Origin: Monilinia fructicola
Lineage: Eukaryota; Ascomycota; Leotiomycetes; Helotiales; Sclerotiniaceae
Reading direction: 5' to 3'
Assembly (NCBI GenBank): GCA_008692225.1
Contig: VICG01000002.1
Coordinates: forward strand, 1,008,001-1,072,000
Length of the DNA stretch: 64,000 bases
The notes under the pieces were generated by a model. The model saw nothing but the letters and a program-made list of their open reading frames with translations. It searched no databases and was not told where the DNA came from. Every line of letters begins with the position of its first letter. Position 1 is the first letter of the stretch. A program made the translations under genes and the position numbers. Positions 24,692 through 36,015 of this stretch are shown in pieces.

Positions 24692-25746
24692 CTAAAGATC
24701 CCTCACTGGATCATAGGGCTTAGCTTGTCTATTATCTCGAGCAATCGACGTCGTGTATGTAGTGTATGAGGACGACGAAGGTGCGTATGTTTCGCTCGGT
24801 GAGTAGGTTGAATATGCACTAGTAGACGGGCTAGGTTCTGGAAGAAAGCATTAGTGTCCCAGAAAAGAGTGGGGAAGTGTGAGGGGGAAAGCACAAACCA
24901 TATGGGGAGTAGTCATATCCCTGGCCATCTCCTGTGGGCAGTTAGAAGAGAGTGTCAAACCCTGTTTTAGCTGAATGACTAGTGCAGCAGCTGTTGTGCA
25001 AAGGGTTCTTCTATGCAAAAGTTTCACCATACAAAGGGCTTCACACAGGCGTCATCCTCTTCCTTCTGCTCGTGTGAGTTAAGGTTGGAGATAAAACTAC
25101 CATACATACCTGCATTCACGGACGCACCTGTATAATATGAAGAGTGACAGTAGTTGTCCTCGACTTGGTGTATTTGTCTATGATATGAATGGTGTGAATG
25201 GTGTGAGTGACGATGGTTATGATTATGGTGGTGCAAAGTGGTAGCAGCGCTACATGGGACAGTATCCCTATGATCCGCCTTGATATTTCGATTTCTCCCA
25301 TCTCTATAGCGGAATTTGTGATATAAGAACCATCTTGCGATCCAGTTTGGGCAGTCAGGAGTTGGTCTCGCTAAGCTCCAGTAGTATGCTGTTTGATCAG
25401 TCCCATTCTGAACTATCAATTCCATGGCCTCATCCTTTGATTTCTCTACGATGTCGCTCCAATCGTAAGGAGGCTTCCCTTTGCAGTTCTGCTTAAGGTG
25501 GCATCTCTCTGAAATAAGCCACCTATAGACTGTATCGGTCTCTTTCTGAATTGCCAGCCAAGATAAGTAAGCACTTTATTGATTAAGCTTCTCAATTTGG
25601 TAATAATAAATTCTGGCTATTGGGAGTGGTATGGAGTAGATGCTTACCGCCATCAGGGTATAAGTTTCTGCACTGATGTTTAGATGCTTAACGAGATCAT
25701 CCTTCGTCTGACTCATTGCCAAAGGCCCTAGATCGGTTGGAGACAT
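24692..25746 (-). CDS. Orphan four-exon gene, 237 aa, His-rich linker
   Basis: Exons 25746-25648, 25545-25110, 24931-24899 and 24837-24692; introns of 102, 178 and 61 nt, all GT-AG and all phase-compatible, which is strong evidence of a real transcript. No signal peptide or membrane span. Residues about 1-100 form a compact-looking N-terminal domain with conserved-type Trp/Cys/aromatics (SERCHLKQNCKGKPPYDW; DWSDIVEKSKDEA; WIARWFLYHKFRYRDGR). A His-rich stretch (HHHNHNHRHSHHSHHSYHR) follows, then a Ser/Tyr-rich tail (YSTYSPSETYAPSSSSY). Function unknown. It is the only intact gene I find in the 16-30 kb transposon-rich block, so a lineage-specific role is possible but unproven. Confidence 0.72.
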
Positions 25747-26184
25747 GATGGGGCTTGTCGAATTTCCTCTTTTCGAAGACTAGAGGTGCCGTCTGAAGAT
25801 GGAGAGAATTGCGATGCTCATAGCGAACTTACAATGCCATGGTAGAATCACACGTAGCCGCGTTTTCCGCAGGGCTTTGCGTATGACAGGGTGGCAATTT
25901 AGAGGTTTACAAGATTCTGGAGAAGATTGGCTAGTTCCAACTTCAGGCCTGGGAAGTCCGCATCTCTCAATGCATAGCATCGGCGTCTAGTTATCATTGG
26001 ACCCCATGGCAATCTTTGGGATAAGAAGAAAGAGACGCATATGGCAGGGGTCATACATATTGGTTGAGTACTTGCTGATGAGATGTGGTTTCACCAATGA
26101 CTTCTGAGCTTCAATAATATTATGAATGAGGAACCCTTGTCAATTAATGTGCGAGGGTTGCCCGGAAGCCCGTGCCGGCACATC

Positions 26185-26213
26185 CACCAGTGGGTGCACG
26201 GACTCATAAAACG
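26185..26213 (+). repeat. Left terminal inverted repeat
   Basis: Perfect reverse complement of 27611-27639. Confidence 0.95.
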
Positions 26214-26270
26214 TGACAGTTTCACAAAAATTCGAAAATATAGCATATAATTCTATTAAAAATGAAGTTA

Positions 26271-27544
26271 TCACCACAATTGAGATCGTACACGTCCTTT
26301 ATTGGTATCCTTTATAGTCTTGCATCTGCCGGGCAACTCGTTATACCTTTTTTGGATCTCCTCCTGCGTTATCTTGCTCCATTCGTCCTGTAGAACTTCC
26401 TTTAATTCGCTCAACGAATTCCACCTACGCTTTCGAGTACGTTGCTTTAATATATTCCAAACTGCCTCAATGGGATTGAGATCGGGTGATTGAGGGGGTG
26501 GGATAGGTTTTTGATGTTGTGGGCGTCCCTGAGTTGTTGAGCTAGCCCGTATTTTCGAAATCCATGACTCCCATCGCCATCCTCCATTAAAAGCCATTCA
26601 ACAGTAGGATCAGTAGTTCTTAGCTCTTCAATAACGTTAATATAGTGTGGGAGAATCTTATCAACGTAATATTTTTGGGTCATTGCGTTCCCTTTTGGCT
26701 TAACCTTCAACACTTGAGATTTTAATGCCTCCCATTCCATGAGCCGTTGAGCCCACTCTTCGTCACTTTCGCGTGTAGGACGACGTCTAGGGTGTGGAGG
26801 GCATACAGGTCCTTCAGTATGCTCCTCCTCGTCGTGGTAGAATAACAGCATCTTAGCTTTTAAATAGTATGAAACCTATGCCGACTAGTGGATTTTGTTA
26901 CCGTCCAACGCCGGGTATTCCACAATGTTTTCGGGCTCATATCGAGTGCCCTGCTCTCTCAGGATCTCCCCTACCCTCTGAGATGCAGGATCCATATGTG
27001 CTTCGTCTGTATGTATAATATAACTCCAAAATTCGTCGATGGTGTCGTTTTCATGCTCCTCTCCAAAATCAACGCGTTTTCTCCGGTTCGGAGCACTTAT
27101 ATTCTTTTCTGAATAGGCAGCTTTGTAGCGCCAACCCTTTTTAATATATTTCTTGAGATTTTTTTGCAAAGAACACTTTTTGATACCTAATTCATAATAA
27201 TCAATCATAACCTCGTAAGACTGATCTCGTACATCGTTTCGAGAGGGCGAAACGAGCATTTTGCAAGTTTCCGGATCCGTTCCAACTGGCCCCCTTAGAT
27301 TCTTAGAGTACTGCCGAGTATGCCTATATGCTTTTCGGCCCATTTAAATCCTTTCTTTGAGTCATCGTGAGGTTGTCGAAGAGGTGATGCCAATACGCGT
27401 TGCAATATGGCCTTGCGTTTCTTTGTGCCGGCATGCGTCGAATATTCGAAAAAATTCAGATTTTTTTGGTGTATCGTATTCTCCGTGTGTTCCTCTACGG
27501 GGAGGTGTATTTTCACAAGGATTTGCCCGTGTTAAAACTGGCAT
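26271..27544 (-). pseudogene. Broken Tc1/mariner transposase
   Basis: The reading frame, from an ATG at 27544, passes through at least four segments in different frames (ending near 27362, 26885, 26447 and 26271), so the copy cannot encode a full transposase. Recognisable parts in order: a helix-turn-helix-like N-terminus (KETQGHIATRIGI), a first catalytic Asp in HTDEAHMD, a second in LLMEDGDGSH, and the hallmark SPDLNPIEAVWNILK containing the third acidic position. This is the DDE arrangement of the family. The order and spacing are normal; only frames are broken. Confidence 0.9.
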
Positions 27545-27610
27545 TTTTGAGATTAAATTATATGTCGTTATTTTGAATCGAAATGGATTAAATATATTTT
27601 CAAAAATACG

Positions 27611-27639
27611 CGTTTTATGAGTCCGTGCACCCACTGGTG
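27611..27639 (-). repeat. Right terminal inverted repeat
   Basis: Perfect reverse complement of 26185-26213. Confidence 0.95.
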
Positions 27640-27664
27640 ATCTGCAAGTTCGGGGGAACTTAGT

Positions 27665-27688
27665 GGTGTCGGAGACGTCCCCGACACC
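27665..27688. repeat. 24-bp near-perfect palindrome
   Basis: GGTGTCGG and CCGACACC arms flank a GACGTC core, with a single mismatched pair. It is GC-rich in AT-rich surroundings, 25 bp outside the mariner relic. Confidence 0.85.
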
Positions 27689-28419
27689 GAAATCGCCCCC
27701 TCAGGTCGGAATATCCCCAAGAATCCTTAGTTTCACAGAGGACCCTGCATAGCCGTGTTAATGAAGATATAAAATCTAAAAGATGCCATGAGCGAGAGTT
27801 TTACAGAATAGTAGGTGACGTAAAAACTTGCGTTGAAATGTACTTGACTTTTCGTATCACCTCAGGTCTGCTGAATGTCCTTGAACACAATCCCACATGG
27901 AAATTCTCAGAAGTATCGAATTTCCTGCATCCAATACCACGTGCCAAGCTGCCGTAGCCGTTTTGATATATAGCAACATGTGTTACCGCTTTCGGCAATG
28001 CCTTTGCAGGGTAACAAGGTGGGATGGATCATTCTTGGCCTAGGATGAATAAAATGAATAGATCTAATCTCTGCTCTGATAAAGAGCTGGCGAGGAAAGG
28101 TAGTTCAGCAAGGAAAAAGACAGAGATGACCCGATACCGGTACTCTCCCGAGTCTCACACATCTAAACGTACGCTTTCCTGCTGGCCCTGCAGTTGTCCT
28201 TGATTGGAGTCAGTACATCTCACCCTAGAGATACTAAAAGCCTCACCTTCGAGCTATGGTGAACTTATCCAATCACTTGGGATACCTCTGTAAGCAATTA
28301 CCGGTATTGTATAGAATAAGTCAGATACATATGCTCACAAGGATGAACACTTGTAATATAATGAGTGATGTCTATATCGTAGTTAGTATCTAGTTAGGGT
28401 TAGGATTGTTACAGGTAAT

Positions 28420-28800
28420 ATCTTAGAAAAACAACGAACTTTATTATTGATTATACTATAATTAAAGCTAGAGCTTAAAAGTTTAAGTTCTTATTAATAG
28501 TAATGAACTTTAGATTTTATTCATTTTAATAAAACTAGATTAGAAATAATATTATATTTTTAATATTTTTCTAAATAATTATTTCGAAATAATTTAATTA
28601 TAATCTTTTAATAATAGTAATTTATCTTATTTTATTAGAGAATAATTTGATACTATAAGGATTATAAATAATAGATATTTTATAATATTATATCTTTGGT
28701 TAAAATAGCTTATTAAATTAAATAAGATTATATTTCTTATTAATTATAAAATATCTATGGTTATTGATCTCGATACGTTAAGTTATATAATCAATCACTT
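28420..28800. other. Extremely AT-rich island with internal inverted repeat
   Basis: Almost entirely A/T. ATAGATATTTTATAAT at 28671-28686 is repeated in inverted orientation at 28743-28758, giving a 16-bp stem around a 56-nt loop. Consistent with a heavily mutated repeat or a foldback element. Confidence 0.65.
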
Positions 28801-29254
28801 TTGTGATTTTGTACAACCGTAGGTAGATCTTTTGAGCGGAATGGCAGATATTTCACTCATAGATGTGTATATATATATTAGTCAAAGACGTAACGTCAAT
28901 CCCAGCATTATGGTAGGTATATTCAAGCGTTACCTTACTTTGCGACACAACCACCTACGAGTGAGTGGTACAATAATGGCACAAACATTCTACCACCAAT
29001 TTGAAAGAAGCGCTGTTGGAGCTTAAATTCAGCATGGCTAACCGACAACCTTGAAATATATAAACCGTGGGAGTATAAAAAGCGATGCAGCGTGATGCTC
29101 CATTTCGATAATAGAACTATCCTATTGCATGTCAATAGCAAATCGCAAAACGCAGATGGCTTAGATACTAACAGGTAAAAGAGGTAGAGCTAGAAAAGAG
29201 GTCAATAACATATGACGTATATATACTATTGGTCTTTATGATGCAGACGACGTT

Positions 29255-29278
29255 GTACTTGTACTTGTACTTGTACTT
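29255..29278. repeat. (GTACTT)n microsatellite
   Basis: Four tandem GTACTT hexamers in the gene-poor DNA upstream of the SidL-like gene. Confidence 0.85.
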
Positions 29279-30141
29279 TATACTTGATACTTCATACTAA
29301 AACTGATATTTGACAGTTCTAATGTTTTGATGACATATCGCGTTACTTGACTCTAATTAACGTCTAAGTCTAGAATCATAGAATCTAGTCTAGATTCATA
29401 ATAATAACCCTTTAGGATCTACTGCATGTATATATCAAATATCAACTTTGACTTCTTCTAACATCATTTCCTAACAAGAGTACTATTTACGTAAGGTTGA
29501 ATATGGAAACATATACAAAGTAATTATCTAGCTATTCAAAGCAGCTTCTTTTTGCTCATAAATTATCATGTTATCATTTGCTTACCTACCTATCTACAGT
29601 ATCTATTGTATCTACTAAGTAGAGACGTCAACCCCTTCATCAATCGGTTGATTATCCGAGTTAGTTCTATTCAAAGACTTTGATCCAAAGTATGGAACTA
29701 ATTACAAATGAGAATCCGTATGATAATCACAGTCAGTTACACGATAGAAGGACGATGTACGAGACACAATACACAATACATAATACAAAATACAAAATAA
29801 CGCATCTTACAAATCGATACCTATTACTTACTTATCATCAAGTAGTATCTAGATACAAAAACTCTATTGCAGCCTTTCTTGTGCTCCATTTTCTCATTGT
29901 TCCACTCAAGCAGTTCGCATTACCAACAACAATTGATAGCTCCCCCACCTCGTGCTACCCCGCCACGCCACGCCATGCCCGTCATGTTCCTTTTAGATCA
30001 GATATTTGCTTTACTGACCTTATGCTTGTTCTCATTGCAAAGATATACTGGTTCGAAAGGTAACAGCACATTATAGCGACGAGAAACCTCTGTTCTTCCG
30101 GTCGGGTTGATTTGCTGCGTATCGTACAATAGTTGAGAGCT

Positions 30142-31847
30142 ATGGTTTCTACCAGCACCATTGTGCATTTGCCAAATGGCTATCATATCACAGTGAACCC
30201 TGTTTTTGGCGGCTTCTTCTTCAAGGCAAATGAGTTGAACACGCATAGTAGCATCTTCCCTGCCGGATGGACTGTAATTATCCAAACTGAAGATTATTCG
30301 GATGATCACCGTTCGAATAGCGGTTCTGAAGATACAGAGCTACAAGGCGCATCGACTGAGCGACATCGACATATACATCCGTTCAGACTTCCAACTTTAC
30401 GCAATGATAGTCTCTTTATTTCTTCCATTTCGAATCCCTCAAGCAATGATTTTAAAGCTCCTATCAGCCCCACCCGGCAGATCGCAATGATGCTGTGGGC
30501 AACTTTATACTGGTATTTCCATCAAACAGAACCATCACCATTTATTACCACAGCCGCTTCGAAAAATACCCCCGATGCTGGAAAGCCAAAGGCAGATTGG
30601 AGGGTATACGTTAGAAGGGAAGGCGTGCTACGGGGACGGAACTTGATACAAAAGCTTGAAAGAATGGGCTTGATTACATCGGATGATTCAACAGTTGGCC
30701 TTGCGATAGATGAGAATACACCTGAGGGATGGTCTGATATGTTCTCTTCAAGAAGAGCATTTTGGCAACTATCGGCAAGACTATTTCTATTTTCTTTTAG
30801 TCCGAACATATCCATAGCTTCCCCGCAGGGCAGCCCGCCGAGCTCCCCCATCCGCGGTACGGCTAGCAACCAGTCCAGCGGCAACAAGAGAGACTCTACT
30901 GATTCATCTGCCTTTTCGGGCCTGTGGTCACCAACATCAATTGGTCCTTTCTCCTCTGGAAGTCATTTGCCAACATACTACCCACCACCGCCCTTACAAT
31001 ATACTGTTACGTCAGGTGTGCGTCATCCCTTGCGCCCTAAGCCACCTCGTCAAGGAGAAACATTCTACACACGTTATATTCCTAGCTTAGGGCAATACCT
31101 ATCTTTTCGAGTCGCTTCCTTGTCTTCCAAGCCTGTGACATACAATGGTCCAAAGTCATCCTTGGCACCATTTAGACCCCATGCTGCAAGCTCATCAATT
31201 TCCTCTATTGGCACTTGCTTATCCGCAGATTCGCAAACTGCATCCTCCAGCAGTATTGGACAACAAATGGAAGATACGGCTGAAATGACAGATCTACAGC
31301 TCTTGAATCTTTGGATGAATATTCCTCGGGTTGACAAATTTTGGGGTTGCTCTGGTCCAATTGCTACGCAGGAAAAATTTCTCAGGGACAATCTAACTTC
31401 TAACCACTCATTCCCCGTCATTGGTCTATGGGATGGAAAGCCCTTTGGATACTTCGAATTGTACTGGGCAAAAGAAGATATCATTGGAAGGCATGTAGGC
31501 GACAGTGTAGGGGATTTCGATCGTGGTGTGCATTGTTTAGTTGGGGAGAATGACTATCGAGGAAAGCACAGGGTACAATGCTGGATCACTGCTTTGGCAC
31601 ACTGGGCTTTGGTACAAGATTATAGGACCAGTTCTTTTGTGCTCGAGCCTCGGGTGGATAATGAGAGGTATTTATTATTTCCTCTACATCTTTTTGCTTC
31701 TTTCTCGGCCCTTCCTAATCTTTACACAGGTTTATCTCGCACCTACAAGAAGCTGGCTTCGTCAAAGAGCGAGAAATCACCTTCCCTCACAAGCAGGCTG
31801 CTTTCATGAAGCTACGAAGAGAATGCTTCGAGTCGCCAACCTTGTGA
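30142..31847 (+). CDS. Siderophore N5-hydroxyornithine acyltransferase (SidL/SidF-like)
   Basis: Two exons, 30142-31667 and 31730-31847, with a 62-nt intron (31668-31729) carrying a CTAAT branch-like site; product 547 aa. The first ATG is at 30142. The C-terminal third is a GNAT-type domain of the IucB/AlcB acyltransferase family: FPVIGLWDGKPFGYFELYW, then DFDRGVHCLVGENDYRGKHR, then EPRVDNER joined across the intron to FISHLQEAGF and FPHKQAAF. Family knowledge: such enzymes acylate N5-hydroxyornithine for hydroxamate siderophores (SidL acetylates for ferricrocin, SidF transfers anhydromevalonyl for extracellular fusarinines). The end (ESPTL) is not a peroxisomal PTS1, and no synthetase or transporter is nearby, which favours SidL, but SidF is not excluded. 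A central Ser/Pro-rich insert separates the domains. Confidence 0.88.
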
Positions 31848-34424
31848 TTATCCCGATCTATCATTCTCCTGCAAACTTCTGGGAGTATGAAAAGGTTTTT
31901 GGTCACAGTTAAGGTTTACATCGTCGATATGATAATATGATTGTTTGATGGCATATATCTTCTGGTCTTGAAATATATGAAGTCTCCGACCAGTAAGTCA
32001 CTGTTCGTGATACATTGAGCCACAATAATCTCAAGTGATCAATGGTTCCTGAGAAATCAGAAATTACGTTTCTATTTTCATCACCTCCCTTACAACTATT
32101 CCTTCACTCAACATGTTGTAGGGATCTCATATCCCCTTAAATCGTCATATCTTGTTTCTATAGAACACCTATAGTCAGTCTTCTATACTTCACACCCGCC
32201 GGATGCACGATGTGGAGGTTTTAGCTCAATCAAGACGCTAAGATTTCATCATCAGCCATACCGAGGGAGGTATCTTCCAGTATCGCAGGAAAACCTTTGT
32301 TGCATATGCAACGAAAACACCTATAGCATAATCATCAGCAGCCATTGAAAATAGAAACGCTTTTGAAACTGTATCATATTTTTCTGATATTTTCGGAGAT
32401 CTGTCCGGTTTTGGAAGAAAACGGCCCATGTACCATATGCATTTTTGGGCACGAGCCCCTCGAGCCCCAAAAACCGTTTTATCAACGGTCACGTTGCTGC
32501 ACGGCATTTTGAGACGAGACAACCATGGAGTACCCTTCTTGAAGTGAACGCGGGTTGGAGAAGCTGATGCACATTTGATCATATGCTTTGCGTCCGTTCT
32601 AAAGATTTATTAGTCATCGGATGATTAGTCCACCTGGTGATCGAAGCTGTTCGCAAGGGTTTCTTTCCGCTTGCACGGTCATAGAGAACGGTGGTAACAA
32701 TAGCTGGTGCAATGCAAGTGGTGCTTCTTCCGAACCATCTCACATTTGAGGTTCAGTTTCACTTTCATATGCATCCGCTATTCACATCAGCTACCTGTTC
32801 GAATCTGCTTCAATTGTATATACATTTCGATGATAATTGATTGATTTGGAAAATGGTGAATAATACTATCATTTCATAACGTGTCGAGTTGACCAATAAA
32901 GGCTGACTGCATCGCTTTCTGCGCAGATGTATGATTTTTTTGCCCCGCTGCCTTTTACTCTATGGGCCTGATTTGTGTGGGCAACATTCTACGGTGAGAC
33001 GGGGATCAGGACATACCTCCGAGTACGATGCATGCTGCCATATGAGGTGCCACATGAATGAATACACGGGGATGATTTAAGGTCTGGACATTTCATTTTC
33101 TCTGTTGTATAACGTTTCACATAGCCTTCAGATGGAACGATTGGGAATTTGGGACGAGCCACAATAACGTGAAGTTGCCATGGCGACTTAAGCCGGAGTC
33201 GGTCTGCCAAATAGATCTAGATTTTATTATCGATTGCAATTGAGACGTATCAACAAGTTTGTGTTGCAACCTGTATGCCAAGCTGGTGCCAATATATCTC
33301 CTGGGGTACAACGTCAACGCTTGGGCAGTTCGATAAGGCACCTCTGGGACTATTTTTAGGGTTCGAATTGGTTCATCCTTTGTTTCTCTTTTTGGATGTA
33401 GCGTATTGTTTCTAGAAGAACTAAATGGCTCTAAGGAGGGACATCACGCGAAAATATGCCATTCTTGTATAGCTAGCGACTAGCTAGTAGCTACGCGTTG
33501 AAAAGGGCTCTCGGTACGATGCACTACAGTGATTCGGGATGCGAAAGTGGATATTGAGAAAATAGCTTTGGGTAATAACTTGGGGGAATCCATCTTTAGC
33601 GAGCTTAACGATGAATAAGGACAAATGATGATGGTGGTGGTGCATTGGTGGTGGTGGCGATGACGACGATAATGAGTTTAAACCGTTAAGTTTCTCAAGA
33701 GACCCTTAAATTGCGCTTTGACACCGATCCTATTTATTACTGTATCTGTTTGCGATTGGTTTGAATAAAAGGAAAAGTCGGTGTTATCGGCCTCCGCTTC
33801 CACCGACATGTAGTAGTTTTTAAGCTACTCGACGCTACTCTAACCAAAGTTATGCCAAATATCCTCCCCTTCTAACCAAACCTAAACATTGCAATCAAAG
33901 CATTCCGAAAACGAGGTGAGGTTTTCATGCCATTATTATTGGTTTCGTTTTTCTTCATGCCATCAGAAAACTAGCTGGGATGTGCTAGGAAGATATAACG
34001 ATTAACCATCGGTGTTGCCTTGTTATCGATCAAATTCTAGATGTCCTCCTAGTGGCGGATCAACCCCTCCAATCGCCAGTCGGAGAATGATGAGATGACC
34101 ACCGGTACTCACTATTGATGAGGCTAGGTATGGGCTGCCACTACTAGTCGTAGGGAGCGTTGCGTGGGCAAGTCATAAGGTTGAGCTCTCCCATGTATCT
34201 TCAGAAAAACTCTTCATACCATTCTTGAATTCCCCACATTACTCTTCAATCAGACTCGCCAGTAACACATAGTTTGAACACTTTTACAGTGATAAAATAC
34301 CTCAAATCGATTTGCATCATCCAAGGACCCAGGTTACAACTGTTATCATTCGCATTTTCACACAGAACTCCTAGGAAAAGACAACTATCCATACCTATAT
34401 ACAACTCTGGCCCGAACCGCAAAG
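31848..34424. other. Intergenic; no supported gene
   Basis: A 114-codon minus frame with an ATG (32238-32582) is the longest candidate but has no recognisable motif. A GGTGGT/GATGAT-type repeat lies near 33628-33672. Confidence 0.5.
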
Positions 34425-35438
34425 ATGGAGGCACAGATCGTTAGCCCACATTGTATTCCACTTTCCCAAGTTTGGGAGGATGCTGAATCAAGATTCGATC
34501 GCAAGAACACCAAGAAAATACCCTCAAAGCCTCTCTTTATCGCCGAGTGCGATTACCAAGTCGAAAGTGGAGACATAAACAGTTTACCCCCGTCTCCATC
34601 ATCTCCCTTTTTAACATTCGAGCGACTCTTGAAAGAATATGGTCATGGGACTAGAAGTAATAAATTTGACGTGGCACCAACCACCTTCACTTGTTTCAAA
34701 GACCTTCCCGCCGAACTTAGGCTACATATTTGGGGCATGGCTTGTGGACAGCAGCGAAATGTCAATATCGGATTTCGTCGATGGGCCAGGGATGATTTAT
34801 TCACCTACGATTCAAATACACCAGCGCCCAGTGTTCTTTATGCATGCAAGGAATCGCGAGATGAGAGCTTGAAGTATTACAATCTCTATTTTGGTACGAG
34901 CTTTAAAAACACCAAGCGAAGTATCGAGGCTCGTCCGCGAATACCATGTAATTTCAAGGCCGATACTATATGTTTAGAATTGAATTTCAGACGCGGTTGG
35001 AGCCAACATTATGAAGACTTCATCATGAAGGTCGCTACGACGGATATGAGCTCCCTCGCATTTAATATCGACCACTTTGTCAATTACGATCCTGTTCGAT
35101 GCGACTTCGACGTTGATTGGTTTAAAATTTTCCGCATCGTTGATGCCTACGAGGGTCGCAGCTCAGTACTGCGGGAGATCATTTTGTATCATAATACGGA
35201 AGAAAACCCAAAACTTCAGCCTGTGGGGTCGGAATTCGTGGAGTTAGACTGGAGCGCAATGGATCCAGAGTGTGAAAAGATGCAACAGTTGCAGTGTGTG
35301 CAGAGAGATTTGCTGAGGGACTTTCCCAAATGGTGGCAGGTATCGCCTTCGCTGCAGGAGATGTCTTCCCCAAGCAAGCTGTGGGAGGAAATTCAGTTGA
35401 AGGTCAAATTAATGGATATTGGGGTTGATTTTCGATAG
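34425..35438 (+). CDS. 2EXR domain-containing protein
   Basis: A single-exon gene of 337 aa. Residues about 87-180 contain the fungal 2EXR (F-box-like) signature: TCFKDLPAELRLHIWGMAC, followed by PAPSVLYACKESRDESLKYY, the usual LL..C+ESR block. The N-terminal 85 residues are polar and probably disordered; the C-terminal part has no further motif. The 2EXR family is large and expanded in filamentous ascomycetes with no defined biochemical role; similarity to F-box suggests protein-protein contacts. The length is typical. The neighbours are unrelated. Confidence 0.85.
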   Translation: MEAQIVSPHCIPLSQVWEDAESRFDRKNTKKIPSKPLFIAECDYQVESGDINSLPPSPSSPFLTFERLLKEYGHGTRSNKFDVAPTTFTCFKDLPAELRLHIWGMACGQQRNVNIGFRRWARDDLFTYDSNTPAPSVLYACKESRDESLKYYNLYFGTSFKNTKRSIEARPRIPCNFKADTICLELNFRRGWSQHYEDFIMKVATTDMSSLAFNIDHFVNYDPVRCDFDVDWFKIFRIVDAYEGRSSVLREIILYHNTEENPKLQPVGSEFVELDWSAMDPECEKMQQLQCVQRDLLRDFPKWWQVSPSLQEMSSPSKLWEEIQLKVKLMDIGVDFR

Positions 35439-36015
35439 ACAATTGTATAGAATGAATTAAAAAAGTCACAAATTAAACTACAACTGAGCAGATTCTTAGA
35501 ATCTTTGACCAATGGTGAGAAGAACTATTGTATCACTACATACTCAAGCAGGTAGCTATAAATGGGCAACTACTTGACATGAAATCACATCAAAAACCTT
35601 ACACATATGCATATATACATGTCCATCCCCCCTGTTGTATGCGAAAGGTATCAATCGTGGGGATAAGAAGCAATCAGATATATAACCCCCAAAAGTATAT
35701 CAAAAACATATCACGCTTGGACATTTTGAGAACGTTGAAGATTGCCCAGGCGTGATATTTATGTGCTACTGTGGTCTAGTCTAGACTCTAGATTTGCGGT
35801 CATTGAAATATAAGAGGTGTGCTAACCACATACGTCATCGATAACAGGGATTAATGAGCTCGTAACATTGGAGCTACCAAGGTCAATGTATGTTTGTACA
35901 TCCAGCTAAGGAGTGACACAATGCACCTGTGAAAATGGACATTTTGATGATATTTATTCACTTCCATAAGGTTACTTTCTCAATATCGTGATAGAAGCTA
36001 GAGTTCTCATAAAAC
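35439..36015. other. Intergenic spacer
   Basis: Between the 2EXR gene and MCU; I see no feature other than AT-rich promoter-like DNA. Confidence 0.5.

Larger units (their letters stand above)
26185..27639 (-). mobile_element. Tc1/mariner-type DNA transposon relic, ~1.46 kb
   Basis: Perfect 29-bp terminal inverted repeats at 26185-26213 and 27611-27639, beginning CACCAGTGGGTGCACGG on the left. Between them is a minus-strand transposase relic. Both outer flanks read ATC (26182-26184 and 27640-27642) rather than the expected TA. The intact termini with a broken gene suggest a non-autonomous or recently inactivated copy. Confidence 0.92.
27689..30141. other. Gene-poor region with a second AT-rich island
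   Basis: Contains the AT-rich stretch 28420-28800, a (GTACTT)n run at 29255-29278 and many short frames without support. The last few hundred bases form the upstream region of the SidL-like gene; no iron-responsive GATA element could be assigned with confidence. Confidence 0.55.

Noticed and set aside
32238..32582. 114-codon minus-strand frame with ATG
   Set aside because: No motif, no splice partners, no compositional contrast; could be real but cannot be supported.
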